DNA of 18,783 bases from an uncultured Parasphingopyxis sp. (GTDB taxonomy: Bacteria > Pseudomonadota > Alphaproteobacteria > Sphingomonadales > Sphingomonadaceae). Below, piece by piece: positions 1-7,298 of the stretch. A program made the position numbers and the translations under genes. Location of the stretch: NCBI GenBank assembly GCA_905479515.1, contig CAJQMX010000043.1, positions 1 through 18,783 of the forward strand, written 5' to 3'. Under the pieces are notes generated by a model. That model was not told the DNA's origin. It searched no databases and saw only the letters and a list, made by a program, of their open reading frames with translations. Numbering within the stretch: position 1 is the first letter of the stretch; each line of letters begins with the position of its first letter.

Positions 1-467
1 TGGTCGCAAAGGCGGGTTGCCCGGTCATCATCATGCATCACTCCGGTAAGGCGCATGATCTTCATGCAGACCCCAATTATCGCGATCCGCTCATCGAAGT
101 TTATGACTGGCTCGATGCGCGGATCAACGAATTGGTTGCAGGCGGCGTGGCGCGAGACCGGATCGTCGTCGATCCCGGGATTGGTTTCGGCAAGGCGCTC
201 CAGCATAATCTGGCGCTGATCAATGGGCTCAGCCTGTTTCACGCGCTGGGTTGCCCGATCATGCTCGGGGCCAGCCGCAAGCGGCTGATCGGCGCGCTCT
301 CCAATGAAGCGCCTGCAGAAGATCGGCTGGGCGGCTCGCTATCGCTGGTAACGCTGGCCGCTGCCCAAGGCGTTCAGTTGATCCGCGTGCATGATGTTCC
401 CGAAAGTGTTCAGGCTTTGCATGTCTGGCGGGGTCTCAAAGACGCGGCACTTATTCCGGCGCATTAG
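1..467 (+). CDS. folP: Dihydropteroate synthase, C-terminal part (5' end outside window)
   Basis: The enzyme condenses 6-hydroxymethyl-7,8-dihydropterin diphosphate with p-aminobenzoate to make dihydropteroate in cytosolic folate synthesis; it is the sulfonamide target. The open frame runs in from the left edge (first full codon at 3) and ends with TAG at 465-467, giving about the last 154 residues. Visible DHPS motifs are VIIMHHSG near the start (the usual MHxxG strand), then DPGIGFGK, GASRKRLIG (the Ser-Arg-Lys substrate-binding strand) and a closing RVHDV, whose Arg-His pair is typical of the last barrel strand. An internal ATG at 33 is in frame but lies inside the conserved barrel, so it is not the start. 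The stop overlaps the convergent response-regulator gene by 4 nt. The family call is secure; the N-terminal half is not visible. Confidence 0.95.
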   Translation, partial: VAKAGCPVIIMHHSGKAHDLHADPNYRDPLIEVYDWLDARINELVAGGVARDRIVVDPGIGFGKALQHNLALINGLSLFHALGCPIMLGASRKRLIGALSNEAPAEDRLGGSLSLVTLAAAQGVQLIRVHDVPESVQALHVWRGLKDAALIPAH

Positions 468-1903
468 GCCGCGTTGTCGATCCCGAGCTCCGCAAGCTTG
501 CGATAGAGTGTCGACCGGCCAATGCCGAGGCGACGGGCGACTTCGGTCATCCGGCCACGATAATGGCCAATGGCGAGGCGGATAACATCCGCTTCGATAT
601 CCGAAAGTGGCCGCAAATTGCCATCGGGTTCGTAGAGTGCGACGCCCGGGCCATCGGCAAAGGCGTGAATGGTAGAAGGATGCTCAACGCCCCGTGTTTC
701 GGAGAGCCGCACGAGATCGGCGATTTCGGGGAAATCGGCGGATGTCAGCGCGGCTCCCTGGCAACCAATAGCGGCGCGAAACAGCGTGTCCTGCAACTGG
801 CGGACATTGCCCGGCCAGTCATAGCGCATGAGCACGGTCAGTGCGTCATCGGTAATGCCGAGTGCGTTCATGCCCGGCTGGCCCGCTATCCGCGTCAACA
901 GGTGCCGGGCAAGCGGCGGGACATCGCCAGCACGTTTGCGCAGGGGCGGGATGGTGAGCCCCACGATATTGAGCTTGTAATAGAGATCTTCGCGGAAATT
1001 TCCGGCCGTCACCTGTTCGAGAAGATCGCTGTTCGCGCCGGTTATCAGGCGGACATCAACCTCGAAACCGCGAGAAGCCCCGATCGGGCGGATAATGCCC
1101 GTCTCTATCGTGGCGGCGAGCTTTGCCTGAACTTCTGGAGGAATCGCGGCAATTTCGTCTATGAATAATGTCGCGCCATCGGCTTCCGCGAGCTTGCCGA
1201 GATGCTTTTCGAAGGCGCCGGCGAATGACCCTTTTTCATGACCAAACAGCTCGGATTCGATCAAGTTTGAAGGCGTTGCGCCACAGTTCAGGGTATAGAG
1301 GGGCCGCTTCGCACGCGGACTTGCTGCGTGGATGGCGCGCGCAAACACTTCTTTGCCGACGCCGCGCTCTCCATCGATCAGCACCGGAACGCGGGATCGG
1401 GCAGCCTTCGCCGCAATGGCAAGCGCCGCCCTGAATTCGGGGGCCGACCCGACAACCTCGTCAAAAGGCAGGGTCTGCGACACTTTTTCGCTGAGCGGCC
1501 TCAGCTCGCCGCGGTGTGGATGGGCCTGTGTCGAGGCATCCAGAGCAGCGATAAGGCGCTCAGGTGCGATCGGTTTTGCCAGAAAATCTGTAGCGCCCGC
1601 ACGCATCGCCTCCACAGCCATCGAAACTTTGGATTGGGCGGTGATCACCAGAATCGGCAAGGCTGGGCGCAATTGCGTCAGCTGTTCAATGAGAACCGCA
1701 TTCCCGGAGTTTGGCGCCCAAAAATCAATTAGTACGGCGTCGACCTCTTCACCATCCTTAGATCCGAGCAAAAGCAACGCGTCGTTGCCCGACTCCGCAC
1801 GAAGGCTCCGCCAGCCTGCACGCGTCGCGATAGCGGCGATAAGCCGGCCCTGGGCCGGCTCGTCGTCGATAAGCAGCAATGTTTTTGCCTGATCTGGCGA
1901 CAT
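464..1903 (-). CDS. NtrC-family response regulator (REC, AAA+, Fis HTH) with atypical GAFTGA loop
   Basis: A 479-residue cytosolic transcription activator with the full NtrC-type layout. The receiver (about residues 7-125) has acidic residues D13/D14, phosphoacceptor D60, T88 and K110, so it should accept phosphate from a histidine kinase, which is not in this window. The AAA+ domain (about 148-380) shows Walker A GERGVGKE (178-185), Walker B TLFIDE (245-250), FREDLYYKLN, and the sensor II segment WPGNVRQL. The C-terminus (about 452-473) is a Fis-type helix-turn-helix. The sigma-54-contacting loop, normally GAFTGA, reads GSFAGA at residues 225-230: the threonine is Ala. Established knowledge is that this threonine contacts sigma-54, so contact may be altered; that is inference. 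The gene is convergent with folP and divergent from the oxidase/transhydrogenase operon. The specific regulon cannot be inferred, so no symbol is given. Confidence 0.9.
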   Translation of the reverse strand: MSPDQAKTLLLIDDEPAQGRLIAAIATRAGWRSLRAESGNDALLLLGSKDGEEVDAVLIDFWAPNSGNAVLIEQLTQLRPALPILVITAQSKVSMAVEAMRAGATDFLAKPIAPERLIAALDASTQAHPHRGELRPLSEKVSQTLPFDEVVGSAPEFRAALAIAAKAARSRVPVLIDGERGVGKEVFARAIHAASPRAKRPLYTLNCGATPSNLIESELFGHEKGSFAGAFEKHLGKLAEADGATLFIDEIAAIPPEVQAKLAATIETGIIRPIGASRGFEVDVRLITGANSDLLEQVTAGNFREDLYYKLNIVGLTIPPLRKRAGDVPPLARHLLTRIAGQPGMNALGITDDALTVLMRYDWPGNVRQLQDTLFRAAIGCQGAALTSADFPEIADLVRLSETRGVEHPSTIHAFADGPGVALYEPDGNLRPLSDIEADVIRLAIGHYRGRMTEVARRLGIGRSTLYRKLAELGIDNAA

Positions 1904-1933
1904 TCACGACCTCACTTTGGGTTGGGCCGAAAC

Positions 1934-1997
1934 GCCATAGATCATGGGTAGTAAAAACCGCCTTAAGGACCGAGAACAGCTAGGCTTGGCCATAGAT
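1934..1997. promoter_or_regulatory. Two direct copies of GCCATAGAT in a divergent promoter region
   Basis: The nonamer GCCATAGAT occurs at 1934-1942 and again at 1989-1997, 55 bp apart start to start (about five helical turns). Both lie in the 188-bp gap between the response regulator (leftward) and the oxidase IV/transhydrogenase operon (rightward). Two identical sites on one helix face are compatible with a regulator-binding pair, perhaps for autoregulation, but this is inference from spacing only. I see no convincing -35/-10 pair or sigma-54 -24/-12 element in the gap. Confidence 0.25.
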
Positions 1998-2091
1998 GAG
2001 AAAAATCATCGGCAAAATCGCTTGAGGCAGCTAGAAGCGACGGTTAGACACTAGTCGATTATGATTTTCCAGACATGCAGGGGTAGCGCAG

Positions 2092-2229
2092 ATGACAAAT
2101 GAAAACGGCCATCCGGATATGGATTATAAAGCCCATGGAAACACCTATTCGGGGTTTTTGGGTTTACTGAAATGGGGATCGGTGTTTGCGATCATAGCTG
2201 CGATAGCAGCGATCGTTGCGATTACCTGA
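2092..2229 (+). CDS. aa3-type cytochrome c oxidase subunit IV-like small membrane protein
   Basis: A 45-residue gene starting at ATG 2092 with Shine-Dalgarno AGGGG (2079-2083) 8 nt upstream, and ending with TGA at 2227-2229. The peptide has a short polar N-terminus containing MDYKAHGNTYSGFLGLLKW (residues 10-28), then one hydrophobic transmembrane helix rich in Ile and Ala. The MDYxxHxxTYxGFLxLxKW pattern is the signature of the bacterial aa3-type oxidase subunit IV family (COX4_pro_2), whose members are about 45-65 residues with a single helix. The role in the oxidase is accessory. The stop is 16 bp before the pntAA start, so it leads the transhydrogenase operon. No other oxidase subunit gene is in the window, and the peptide may be a family paralogue rather than a true oxidase subunit. 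Confidence 0.85.
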   Translation: MTNENGHPDMDYKAHGNTYSGFLGLLKWGSVFAIIAAIAAIVAIT

Positions 2230-2245
2230 TCGGGAGCCAGATCTT

Positions 2246-3376
2246 TTGAAAATAGCTGTCCTTAAAGAGAGCGATCCGCTCGAAACCCGTGTGTCGGCAA
2301 CACCGGAAACGGTGAAGAAGTTCATCGCTTTGGGTGCTGATCTGTCCGTTGAGACGGGTGCAGGCGATGTCGCCGGTATTGCTGACTCCGATTATGCAGA
2401 AGCCGGGGCGACTGTGGCCGACCGCGCCGCTGTGATTGGCAATGCGGATGCGGTCTTCTGTGTACGGGGCCCCGATGCAGGTGACCTGGCGTCTGCGAAA
2501 CCCGGTGTCTGGCTTGTTGGCGCGCTCGATCCATTCGGTGAGCGCGAGCGGGTCGATGTCTATGCCAAGGCGGGAATCGATGCCTTGGCGATGGAATTCA
2601 TGCCGCGGATAACGCGGGCCCAGTCGATGGACATATTGTCGAGCCAGTCCAACCTTGCAGGCTATAAAGCGGTGCTTGATGCTGCGTCTGAATATGGCCG
2701 GGCCTTTCCGATGATGATGACCGCTGCGGGCACCGTTTCGGCGGCCCGCTGTTTTGTCATGGGTGTTGGCGTTGCCGGACTGCAGGCCATCGCAACGGCC
2801 CGGCGGCTTGGTGCGCAAGTGTCTGCAACGGATGTGCGGGCCGCGACAAAGGAACAGATTCAAAGCCTTGGTGCGAAACCGATTTTCGTTGAAGAAGTTG
2901 CAGGCATCGAAGGCGAAGGCACGGGCGGTTATGCGACCGAAATGTCCGAAGAATATCAAAAAGCTCAGGCCGAATTGGTGTCTTCGCATATTGCCAAACA
3001 GGATATCGTGATCACGACAGCGCTTATTCCGGGGCGGCCTGCACCAAGGCTTATTTCGGATGCGCAGCTTGCGACGATGAGGCCGGGTAGCGTGATCGTT
3101 GATCTTGCGGTGGAGCAGGGCGGCAATGTCGAAGGCGCTGTTGCTGGAGAGGTTGTCGAAAAGCATGGCGTGAAGATTGTCGGCCATCGCAATGTAGCCG
3201 GGCGGCTGCCAGCCGATGCTTCGGCGCTTTATGCGCGCAATCTGTACAATTTTCTCAGCGCGTTTTGGGATGAAGAAACCAAGGCGCCAGTGTTGCCGGA
3301 TGACGACGAAATCGTTCTGGGCGTACGCCTGACCAAGGACGGACAGGTCGTCAACGAGCGGCTCACGGCGAATTAG
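2246..3376 (+). CDS. pntAA: NAD(P) transhydrogenase subunit alpha part 1 (NAD(H)-binding dI)
   Basis: The soluble domain I of proton-translocating transhydrogenase binds NAD(H) and passes hydride to NADP+ on domain III, driven by proton entry. I choose TTG at 2246 as start (376 residues, MKIAVLKESD) because GGGAG at 2232-2236 lies 9 nt upstream and the conserved fold begins there; an in-frame TTG at 2216 would add ten unrelated residues inside the upstream gene. Family features are the mobile-loop segment RITRAQSMD (121-129), the Rossmann glycine motif GVGVAG (173-178), acidic D196 in SATDVR, and VDLAVEQGGN in the C-terminal half. The length matches the split alphaproteobacterial alpha-1 form, not the fused enterobacterial PntA. 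pntAB begins 9 bp downstream. Confidence 0.95.
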   Translation: MKIAVLKESDPLETRVSATPETVKKFIALGADLSVETGAGDVAGIADSDYAEAGATVADRAAVIGNADAVFCVRGPDAGDLASAKPGVWLVGALDPFGERERVDVYAKAGIDALAMEFMPRITRAQSMDILSSQSNLAGYKAVLDAASEYGRAFPMMMTAAGTVSAARCFVMGVGVAGLQAIATARRLGAQVSATDVRAATKEQIQSLGAKPIFVEEVAGIEGEGTGGYATEMSEEYQKAQAELVSSHIAKQDIVITTALIPGRPAPRLISDAQLATMRPGSVIVDLAVEQGGNVEGAVAGEVVEKHGVKIVGHRNVAGRLPADASALYARNLYNFLSAFWDEETKAPVLPDDDEIVLGVRLTKDGQVVNERLTAN

Positions 3377-3385
3377 GGGTTATTC

Positions 3386-3679
3386 ATGGATTTCATCTCA
3401 ATACTCTCGATCTTCATCATGGCCTGTTTCGTGGGCTATTATGTTGTCTGGTCGGTTACACCGGCGCTGCATACGCCGCTCATGGCGGTTACCAATGCCA
3501 TTTCGTCGGTGATCATTGTCGGCGCGTTGATCGCGGCGGCTGCTGGCGGCGTTGTGGGCGGTGAAACCGCAAAATGGCTTGGTCTGGTCGGGATCGTGCT
3601 GGCCTCGGTGAATATTTTCGGCGGTTTTGCTGTCACGGAGCGCATGCTCGCCATGTACAAGAAGAAGGAGCGCAAATGA
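3386..3679 (+). CDS. pntAB: NAD(P) transhydrogenase subunit alpha part 2 (membrane)
   Basis: A 97-residue inner-membrane subunit providing the first membrane helices of domain II, the proton channel of the transhydrogenase. Three to four hydrophobic helices are visible: about residues 1-25 (ISILSIFIMACFVGYYVVW), 33-57 (including NAISSVIIVGALIAAAAGG) and 62-86. The segment HTPLMAVTNAISSVIIVGA is the highly conserved PNTase alpha-C core. The C-terminus is a basic tail ending KKKERK, which by the positive-inside rule is cytosolic. The start at 3386 has AGGGGT overlapping the pntAA stop. Its TGA overlaps the pntB ATG (ATGA, 3676-3679), so translation is probably coupled. Confidence 0.95.
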   Translation: MDFISILSIFIMACFVGYYVVWSVTPALHTPLMAVTNAISSVIIVGALIAAAAGGVVGGETAKWLGLVGIVLASVNIFGGFAVTERMLAMYKKKERK

Positions 3680-5181
3680 TGAACGCTCTTCCTTTCTCAA
3701 CCAGAACCGCTTTTGCCGGTTTGCTCGCCCTGACCGCCACACCGGCTTTTGCCGCGTCCGGCGAAATGGCCGTGAATCCTTGGGCGGCGTTGGCCTATCT
3801 CGCGGCGGGCATATTGTTCATCCTCGCGCTGCGCGGGCTATCCAGCCCGGAAAGCAGCCGGGCAGGCAACCGTTTTGGCATGATTGGCATGACCATTGCG
3901 GTTGTTACGACTTTGCTGACCCATGAAATCGCGAGCATATGGGAAATCCTGATCGCCATCGCCATTGGCGGGTCGATCGGATTCGTTATCGCGCGCCGCA
4001 TTGCGATGACGGACATGCCCCAGCTTGTTGCCGGGTTCCATTCACTGGTCGGTATGGCAGCCGTGCTCGTTGCAGCAGCCGCCTATGTGAATCCTGCCGC
4101 ATTTGGCATCACGGACGCCGCTGGTATTCTCCTGCCTGTCAGCCGGGTTGAAATGGGCCTGGGCGTGGCAATTGGTGCGATAACCTTTTCCGGGTCCGTG
4201 ATCGCATTCCTCAAGCTCAACGGGAATATGTCGGGCGCGCCGATTATGTTGCCAGCACGCCATGTGATCAATCTGGGCACCTTGGCCGGGATAATCGGCC
4301 TGATCGGCTATTTCTACATTGTGCCATCGCCGATAGCGGATGCGCCCTGGGTGTTCTGGACGATTACCGGCCTTGCCTTTGCAATCGGCTTCCTGCTGAT
4401 CATTCCAATCGGCGGCGCAGACATGCCGGTCGTTGTGTCGATGCTGAACAGCTATTCAGGCTGGGCTGCTGCAGCGATGGGCTTCACGCTCGGCAATACG
4501 GCGATGATCATCACCGGCGCGCTTGTCGGCTCTTCCGGTGCGATCCTGTCCTACATCATGTGCCGCGCCATGAATCGCAGCTTTATCAGCGTGATCGCCG
4601 GCGGCTTCGGTACGGCGAGTGGCAGCGGTGAAAAGGGTGAGCGGATTGATCGGCCATGGAAGGCCGGATCGGCAGAAGATGCTGCATTCCTGATGAAGCA
4701 GGCCGAATCCATCATCATCATTCCCGGCTATGGCATGGCCGTAGCGCAGGCTCAGCATGTGCTGCGCGAGATGGGCGATTTGCTGAAAGAGGAAGGCGTT
4801 TCCGTCAAATATGCGATCCATCCGGTCGCTGGCCGGATGCCCGGGCATATGAATGTTCTGCTCGCTGAAGCGAATGTGCCGTATGACGAGGTTTTTGAGC
4901 TTGAGGATATCAACAGCGAATTCTCACAGGCCGATGTTGCCTTCATTATCGGCGCGAATGACGTGGTGAACCCAGCGGCGAAAACCGACAAGAGTTCGCC
5001 GATCTATGGCATGCCCGTGTTCGACGTCGACAAGGCCAAAACCGTGTTCTTCATCAAGCGATCAATGGGCGGCGTGGGTTATGCTGGCGTTGATAACGAG
5101 GTCTTCTATAACGACAACACAATGATGCTGTTGTCCGATGCCAAGAAGATGGTTGAAGAAATCAACAAAAACCTAGGCTAA
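3676..5181 (+). CDS. pntB: NAD(P) transhydrogenase subunit beta (membrane plus NADP(H)-binding dIII)
   Basis: A 501-residue subunit with the rest of the membrane domain II (about residues 35-275, many Gly-rich helices) and the cytosolic NADP(H)-binding domain III. Domain III shows IIIIPGYGMAVAQAQH (346-361, the dinucleotide loop), HPVAGRMPGHMNVLLAEA, the GANDVVNPAA loop, and RSMGGVGYAGVDN near the end, all hallmarks of PntB. AAGGAG (3665-3670) serves either ATG 3676 or ATG 3679. The N-terminus before the first conserved segment (NPWAALAYL) looks like a cleavable signal peptide: STR, a hydrophobic run AFAGLLALTATP, then AFA-A near residue 26. A shorter start at ATG 3766 would omit it but lacks a clear ribosome site. 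A hairpin at 5197-5220 probably ends the operon. Confidence 0.95.
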   Translation: MMNALPFSTRTAFAGLLALTATPAFAASGEMAVNPWAALAYLAAGILFILALRGLSSPESSRAGNRFGMIGMTIAVVTTLLTHEIASIWEILIAIAIGGSIGFVIARRIAMTDMPQLVAGFHSLVGMAAVLVAAAAYVNPAAFGITDAAGILLPVSRVEMGLGVAIGAITFSGSVIAFLKLNGNMSGAPIMLPARHVINLGTLAGIIGLIGYFYIVPSPIADAPWVFWTITGLAFAIGFLLIIPIGGADMPVVVSMLNSYSGWAAAAMGFTLGNTAMIITGALVGSSGAILSYIMCRAMNRSFISVIAGGFGTASGSGEKGERIDRPWKAGSAEDAAFLMKQAESIIIIPGYGMAVAQAQHVLREMGDLLKEEGVSVKYAIHPVAGRMPGHMNVLLAEANVPYDEVFELEDINSEFSQADVAFIIGANDVVNPAAKTDKSSPIYGMPVFDVDKAKTVFFIKRSMGGVGYAGVDNEVFYNDNTMMLLSDAKKMVEEINKNLG

Positions 5182-5196
5182 TACCAATCTGCGAAT

Positions 5197-5220
5197 CGTT
5201 CCGAATGGGGAACGTTCTTT
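5197..5220 (+). terminator. Probable weak intrinsic terminator after pntB
   Basis: CGTTCC (5197-5202) and GGAACG (5209-5214) form a 6-bp stem around a 6-nt loop, followed by TTCTTT. It begins 16 bp after the pntB stop and lies before the next gene. The stem is short, so strength is uncertain. Confidence 0.45.
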
Positions 5221-5271
5221 GCTATGTATCGTTGGTTCGTCACAGGCGAACCGGCGAACAGGGAAATTGTA

Positions 5272-5967
5272 ATGCGTAAAATGGGTCTGATCGGCGGGAT
5301 GAGCTGGGCCTCGTCCGCTATCTATTATGAGAAAATCAATCGCGGTGTGCGGAAGCGGCTTGGCGGCCGGCATAGCGCGCCGCTGGTCATCGAGAGTCTG
5401 GATTTTGATCCCATAGCTGCAGCGCAGGCGCGCGGCGATTGGGACAGCCTTGGCAATCAGCTGGCAGAAAGCGCGCGCCGTCTGGAACAGGCTGGTGCCG
5501 AAGGCCTCGTCCTGTGTTCGAACACGATGCACAAGCTCTATGATTATCTCACCGATGCCGTGGCTATCCCGGTCCTGCATATCGGCGATGTCACGGCGCG
5601 CGCGATGCAGGCCGAGAATATCAACAGCGCAGCGCTGATCGGAACCCGCTTCACGATGAGCGAGGGCTTTCTGCGTGATCGGCTCAAAAGCCATGGCATC
5701 GAGATTGCCATTCCCGATCCGGAACGGATGGCGGAGATTGACCGGATCATCTTCGATGAACTCGTGCTGGGTGAAACGCTGGTTGAGTCCAAGCGGACGA
5801 TGAAAACCTTCATCACCAATCTGGACAAGGCCAAGAATGAAGCCGTCGTGCTGGGTTGCACGGAGCTTGTGATGCTGGTCAATCCGAACAGCAATGTCCT
5901 GCCGATCTTTGATACGACAACGATCCATGCGCAGGCCGCGACGGAATGGATCTTGGGCACCGATTGA
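5272..5967 (+). CDS. Aspartate/glutamate racemase family protein
   Basis: A cytosolic, cofactor-independent racemase of the Asp/Glu/hydantoin racemase superfamily, 231 residues, the usual length. The N-terminal GLIGGMSWASSAIYYEKIN matches the start of the YgeA/RacD group. The two catalytic cysteines are present: C82 in LCSNTMHK and C196 in LGCTEL; they act as the two acid/base residues that remove and return the alpha proton. I take ATG 5272 (MRKMGLIGG) as start; the frame is open from ATG 5224, but that start has no ribosome site and adds residues unlike the family. AGGGA about 10 nt upstream of 5272 is acceptable. D-aspartate is the likely product by family, but substrate (Asp, Glu or another) cannot be fixed from sequence. 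It follows the transhydrogenase operon after a probable terminator. A hairpin GGTTCG/CGAACC (5234-5252) sits in its leader. Confidence 0.9.
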   Translation: MRKMGLIGGMSWASSAIYYEKINRGVRKRLGGRHSAPLVIESLDFDPIAAAQARGDWDSLGNQLAESARRLEQAGAEGLVLCSNTMHKLYDYLTDAVAIPVLHIGDVTARAMQAENINSAALIGTRFTMSEGFLRDRLKSHGIEIAIPDPERMAEIDRIIFDELVLGETLVESKRTMKTFITNLDKAKNEAVVLGCTELVMLVNPNSNVLPIFDTTTIHAQAATEWILGTD

Positions 5968-6052
5968 TATCGTCCGCGATATTCCCACCATTTTGACTCC
6001 ATTTCGGATAAACCCGGCGTTTGCGCAGGATATGGGGGCGGAAATTCCCATC

Positions 6053-6070
6053 CGGCTCTGCGCGGAGCCG
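6053..6070 (+). terminator. Hairpin between racemase gene and regulator gene
   Basis: CGGCTC (6053-6058) and GAGCCG (6065-6070) form a 6-bp GC-rich stem with loop TGCGCG, followed by TGCTTCCTCC, pyrimidine-rich but not a true T run. It lies 86 bp after the racemase stop. It could be a weak terminator or just leader structure. Confidence 0.3.
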
Positions 6071-6199
6071 TGCTTCCTCCCCTGATATCTCGCTCTAAAT
6101 AGGCCGTTCTGCGGGGATTCTTCCGTTATGGAGCAAGTCCGGGCTTCTCTGTCCGCTATGGTAGCAATATAGAGAACATAGATGGAACGGGGAGCGGGC

Positions 6200-7147
6200 A
6201 TGATGCAATCAGATGAGCAGCACGGCGAAAGTGGCAACCGGGCATCGATTTTGATCGTCGCGGATACACCAGCGGGCGAGCAGCGCTGCAAGGCCGCCGT
6301 CGAGGCAATCGGCGCGCGGATCGTCGCCATGGCGAGCCCGGCAGAGGCCGTCGCCCGGATTGGCGAGCAGATCGCGCCGGATGCCGCGCTGCTTGATCTG
6401 GCGCAGGATCACGGCACCGCCCTGGACGATCTGCTCACAGAGATCGATCGCGGAGCCCGGACAGGGCGCTATCGCAGCGTTGTCTCCGTCCCCATGGAGC
6501 TGCTTGATATCGTTGACGCGCAGATAGGTCATCGCGACATAGCGCTGCTCTGCGGTGCGCAGGGGATCGAGCAGGCCGCCGCGCTGGGCCTTGCCGTCGC
6601 CAATCGCTCCCTCGCCCTGCACGACATCAGCGGGGAACGCGATGAAGCCCGGCTGCTCCGCCTGAGCGAGGAGGTCGCCCGCATTGCCAAGGCGCTGGCC
6701 GAGCTCTCGCATGAAGACCGCGCCAAGCCGAATGGCAATGACCGGCGGCTTGCCGAAGCCCCGCTCGCCTTTCGCGCCGAACCCGCCCAGGCACCCGCAT
6801 TGCAGGCCGAACATATCCGCGCCGCGATCCGCATGCGGCGCCTGCGGGACCGGTTCTTCGATGCCGACCTGTTCGCCGATCCGGCATGGGACATGCTGCT
6901 CGACCTGATGGCCGCGCGGCTGGAGGGGCGGCAGGTCGCCGTCTCCAGCCTGTGCATCGCCGCCGCCGTCCCGCCGACCACCGCGCTGCGCTGGATCCGC
7001 ACGATGACCGACCGCGGCCTCTTCATCCGCCATTCCGACCCGCGAGACGGCCGCCGCGTCTTTATCGACCTGGCGGACGAGGCGGCTATGGCACTGGAGC
7101 GCTGGTTCAGCGCAACCCAGCAGGATGGCGAGCAATTTCCCGGATAA
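6200..7147 (+). CDS. Regulator with pseudo-receiver domain and MarR-type winged helix
   Basis: A 315-residue cytosolic DNA-binding protein. The N-terminal part (about residues 15-140) has the alpha/beta pattern of a response-regulator receiver: ILIVADTPAG, then DAALLDLAQD with D66 where the phosphoacceptor sits. However, the usual acidic pair is reduced to D22, and the conserved Lys before the last helix is missing (ALLCGAQG), so phosphorylation is doubtful. A linker with charged helices (about 145-200) leads to a C-terminal winged helix (about 205-305): RRLRDRFFDADLFADPAWDMLLDL, a helix-turn-helix with IAAAVPPTTALRWIRTM, and a wing RHSDPRDGRRVFIDL typical of MarR proteins. ATG 6200 and ATG 6203 are both served by GGGGAG (6189-6194); an ATG at 6182 precedes it and is unlikely. 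No target gene is evident. Strong domain call, unknown signal. Confidence 0.8.
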   Translation: MMQSDEQHGESGNRASILIVADTPAGEQRCKAAVEAIGARIVAMASPAEAVARIGEQIAPDAALLDLAQDHGTALDDLLTEIDRGARTGRYRSVVSVPMELLDIVDAQIGHRDIALLCGAQGIEQAAALGLAVANRSLALHDISGERDEARLLRLSEEVARIAKALAELSHEDRAKPNGNDRRLAEAPLAFRAEPAQAPALQAEHIRAAIRMRRLRDRFFDADLFADPAWDMLLDLMAARLEGRQVAVSSLCIAAAVPPTTALRWIRTMTDRGLFIRHSDPRDGRRVFIDLADEAAMALERWFSATQQDGEQFPG

Positions 7148-7222
7148 GGAAGTTCTGCCAACCACTTCTCCCTTGCGCCCCGCGTCCAGTTTTGGCAGGG
7201 GGCACTTCGCACGTCATTGTGC

Positions 7223-7298
7223 GGGCGCTTAGCTCAGTTGGTAGAGCATCTCGTTTACACCGAGAGGGTCGGCGGTTCGAGCCCGTCAGCGCCCACCA
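7223..7298 (+). tRNA. tRNA-Val (anticodon UAC)
   Basis: A complete 76-nt cloverleaf. The acceptor stem pairs GGGCGCT (7223-7229) with AGCGCCC (7288-7294), the D-arm reads AGCTCAGTTGGTAGAGC, the anticodon stem is TCTCG/CGAGA around loop TTTACAC, and the T-arm carries GGTTCGAGCC. The anticodon TAC is at 7256-7258, reading Val codons GUA and GUG. Discriminator A7295 and CCA 7296-7298 are encoded. Its 3' end coincides with the start of a long inverted repeat and of an A/T-richer segment. Confidence 0.98.

Noticed and set aside
2222..3187. A 321-codon open frame on the minus strand opposite pntAA
   Set aside because: It is rich in Arg, His and Cys with no recognisable domain and lies fully inside a well-conserved gene, as expected for an antisense shadow in GC-rich DNA.
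5993..6021. Promoter starting with TTGACT in front of the MarR-type regulator
   Set aside because: The -35 is good, but the hexamer 17 bp downstream is GC-rich and does not resemble a -10.
5173..6330. A 385-codon minus-strand frame across the racemase gene and its downstream gap
   Set aside because: It is antisense to a convincing racemase with both catalytic cysteines and shows no family motif of its own.
6209..7165. A 318-codon minus-strand frame opposite the MarR-type regulator
   Set aside because: Its composition is that of a shadow frame, while the plus strand carries clear winged-helix motifs and a ribosome site.
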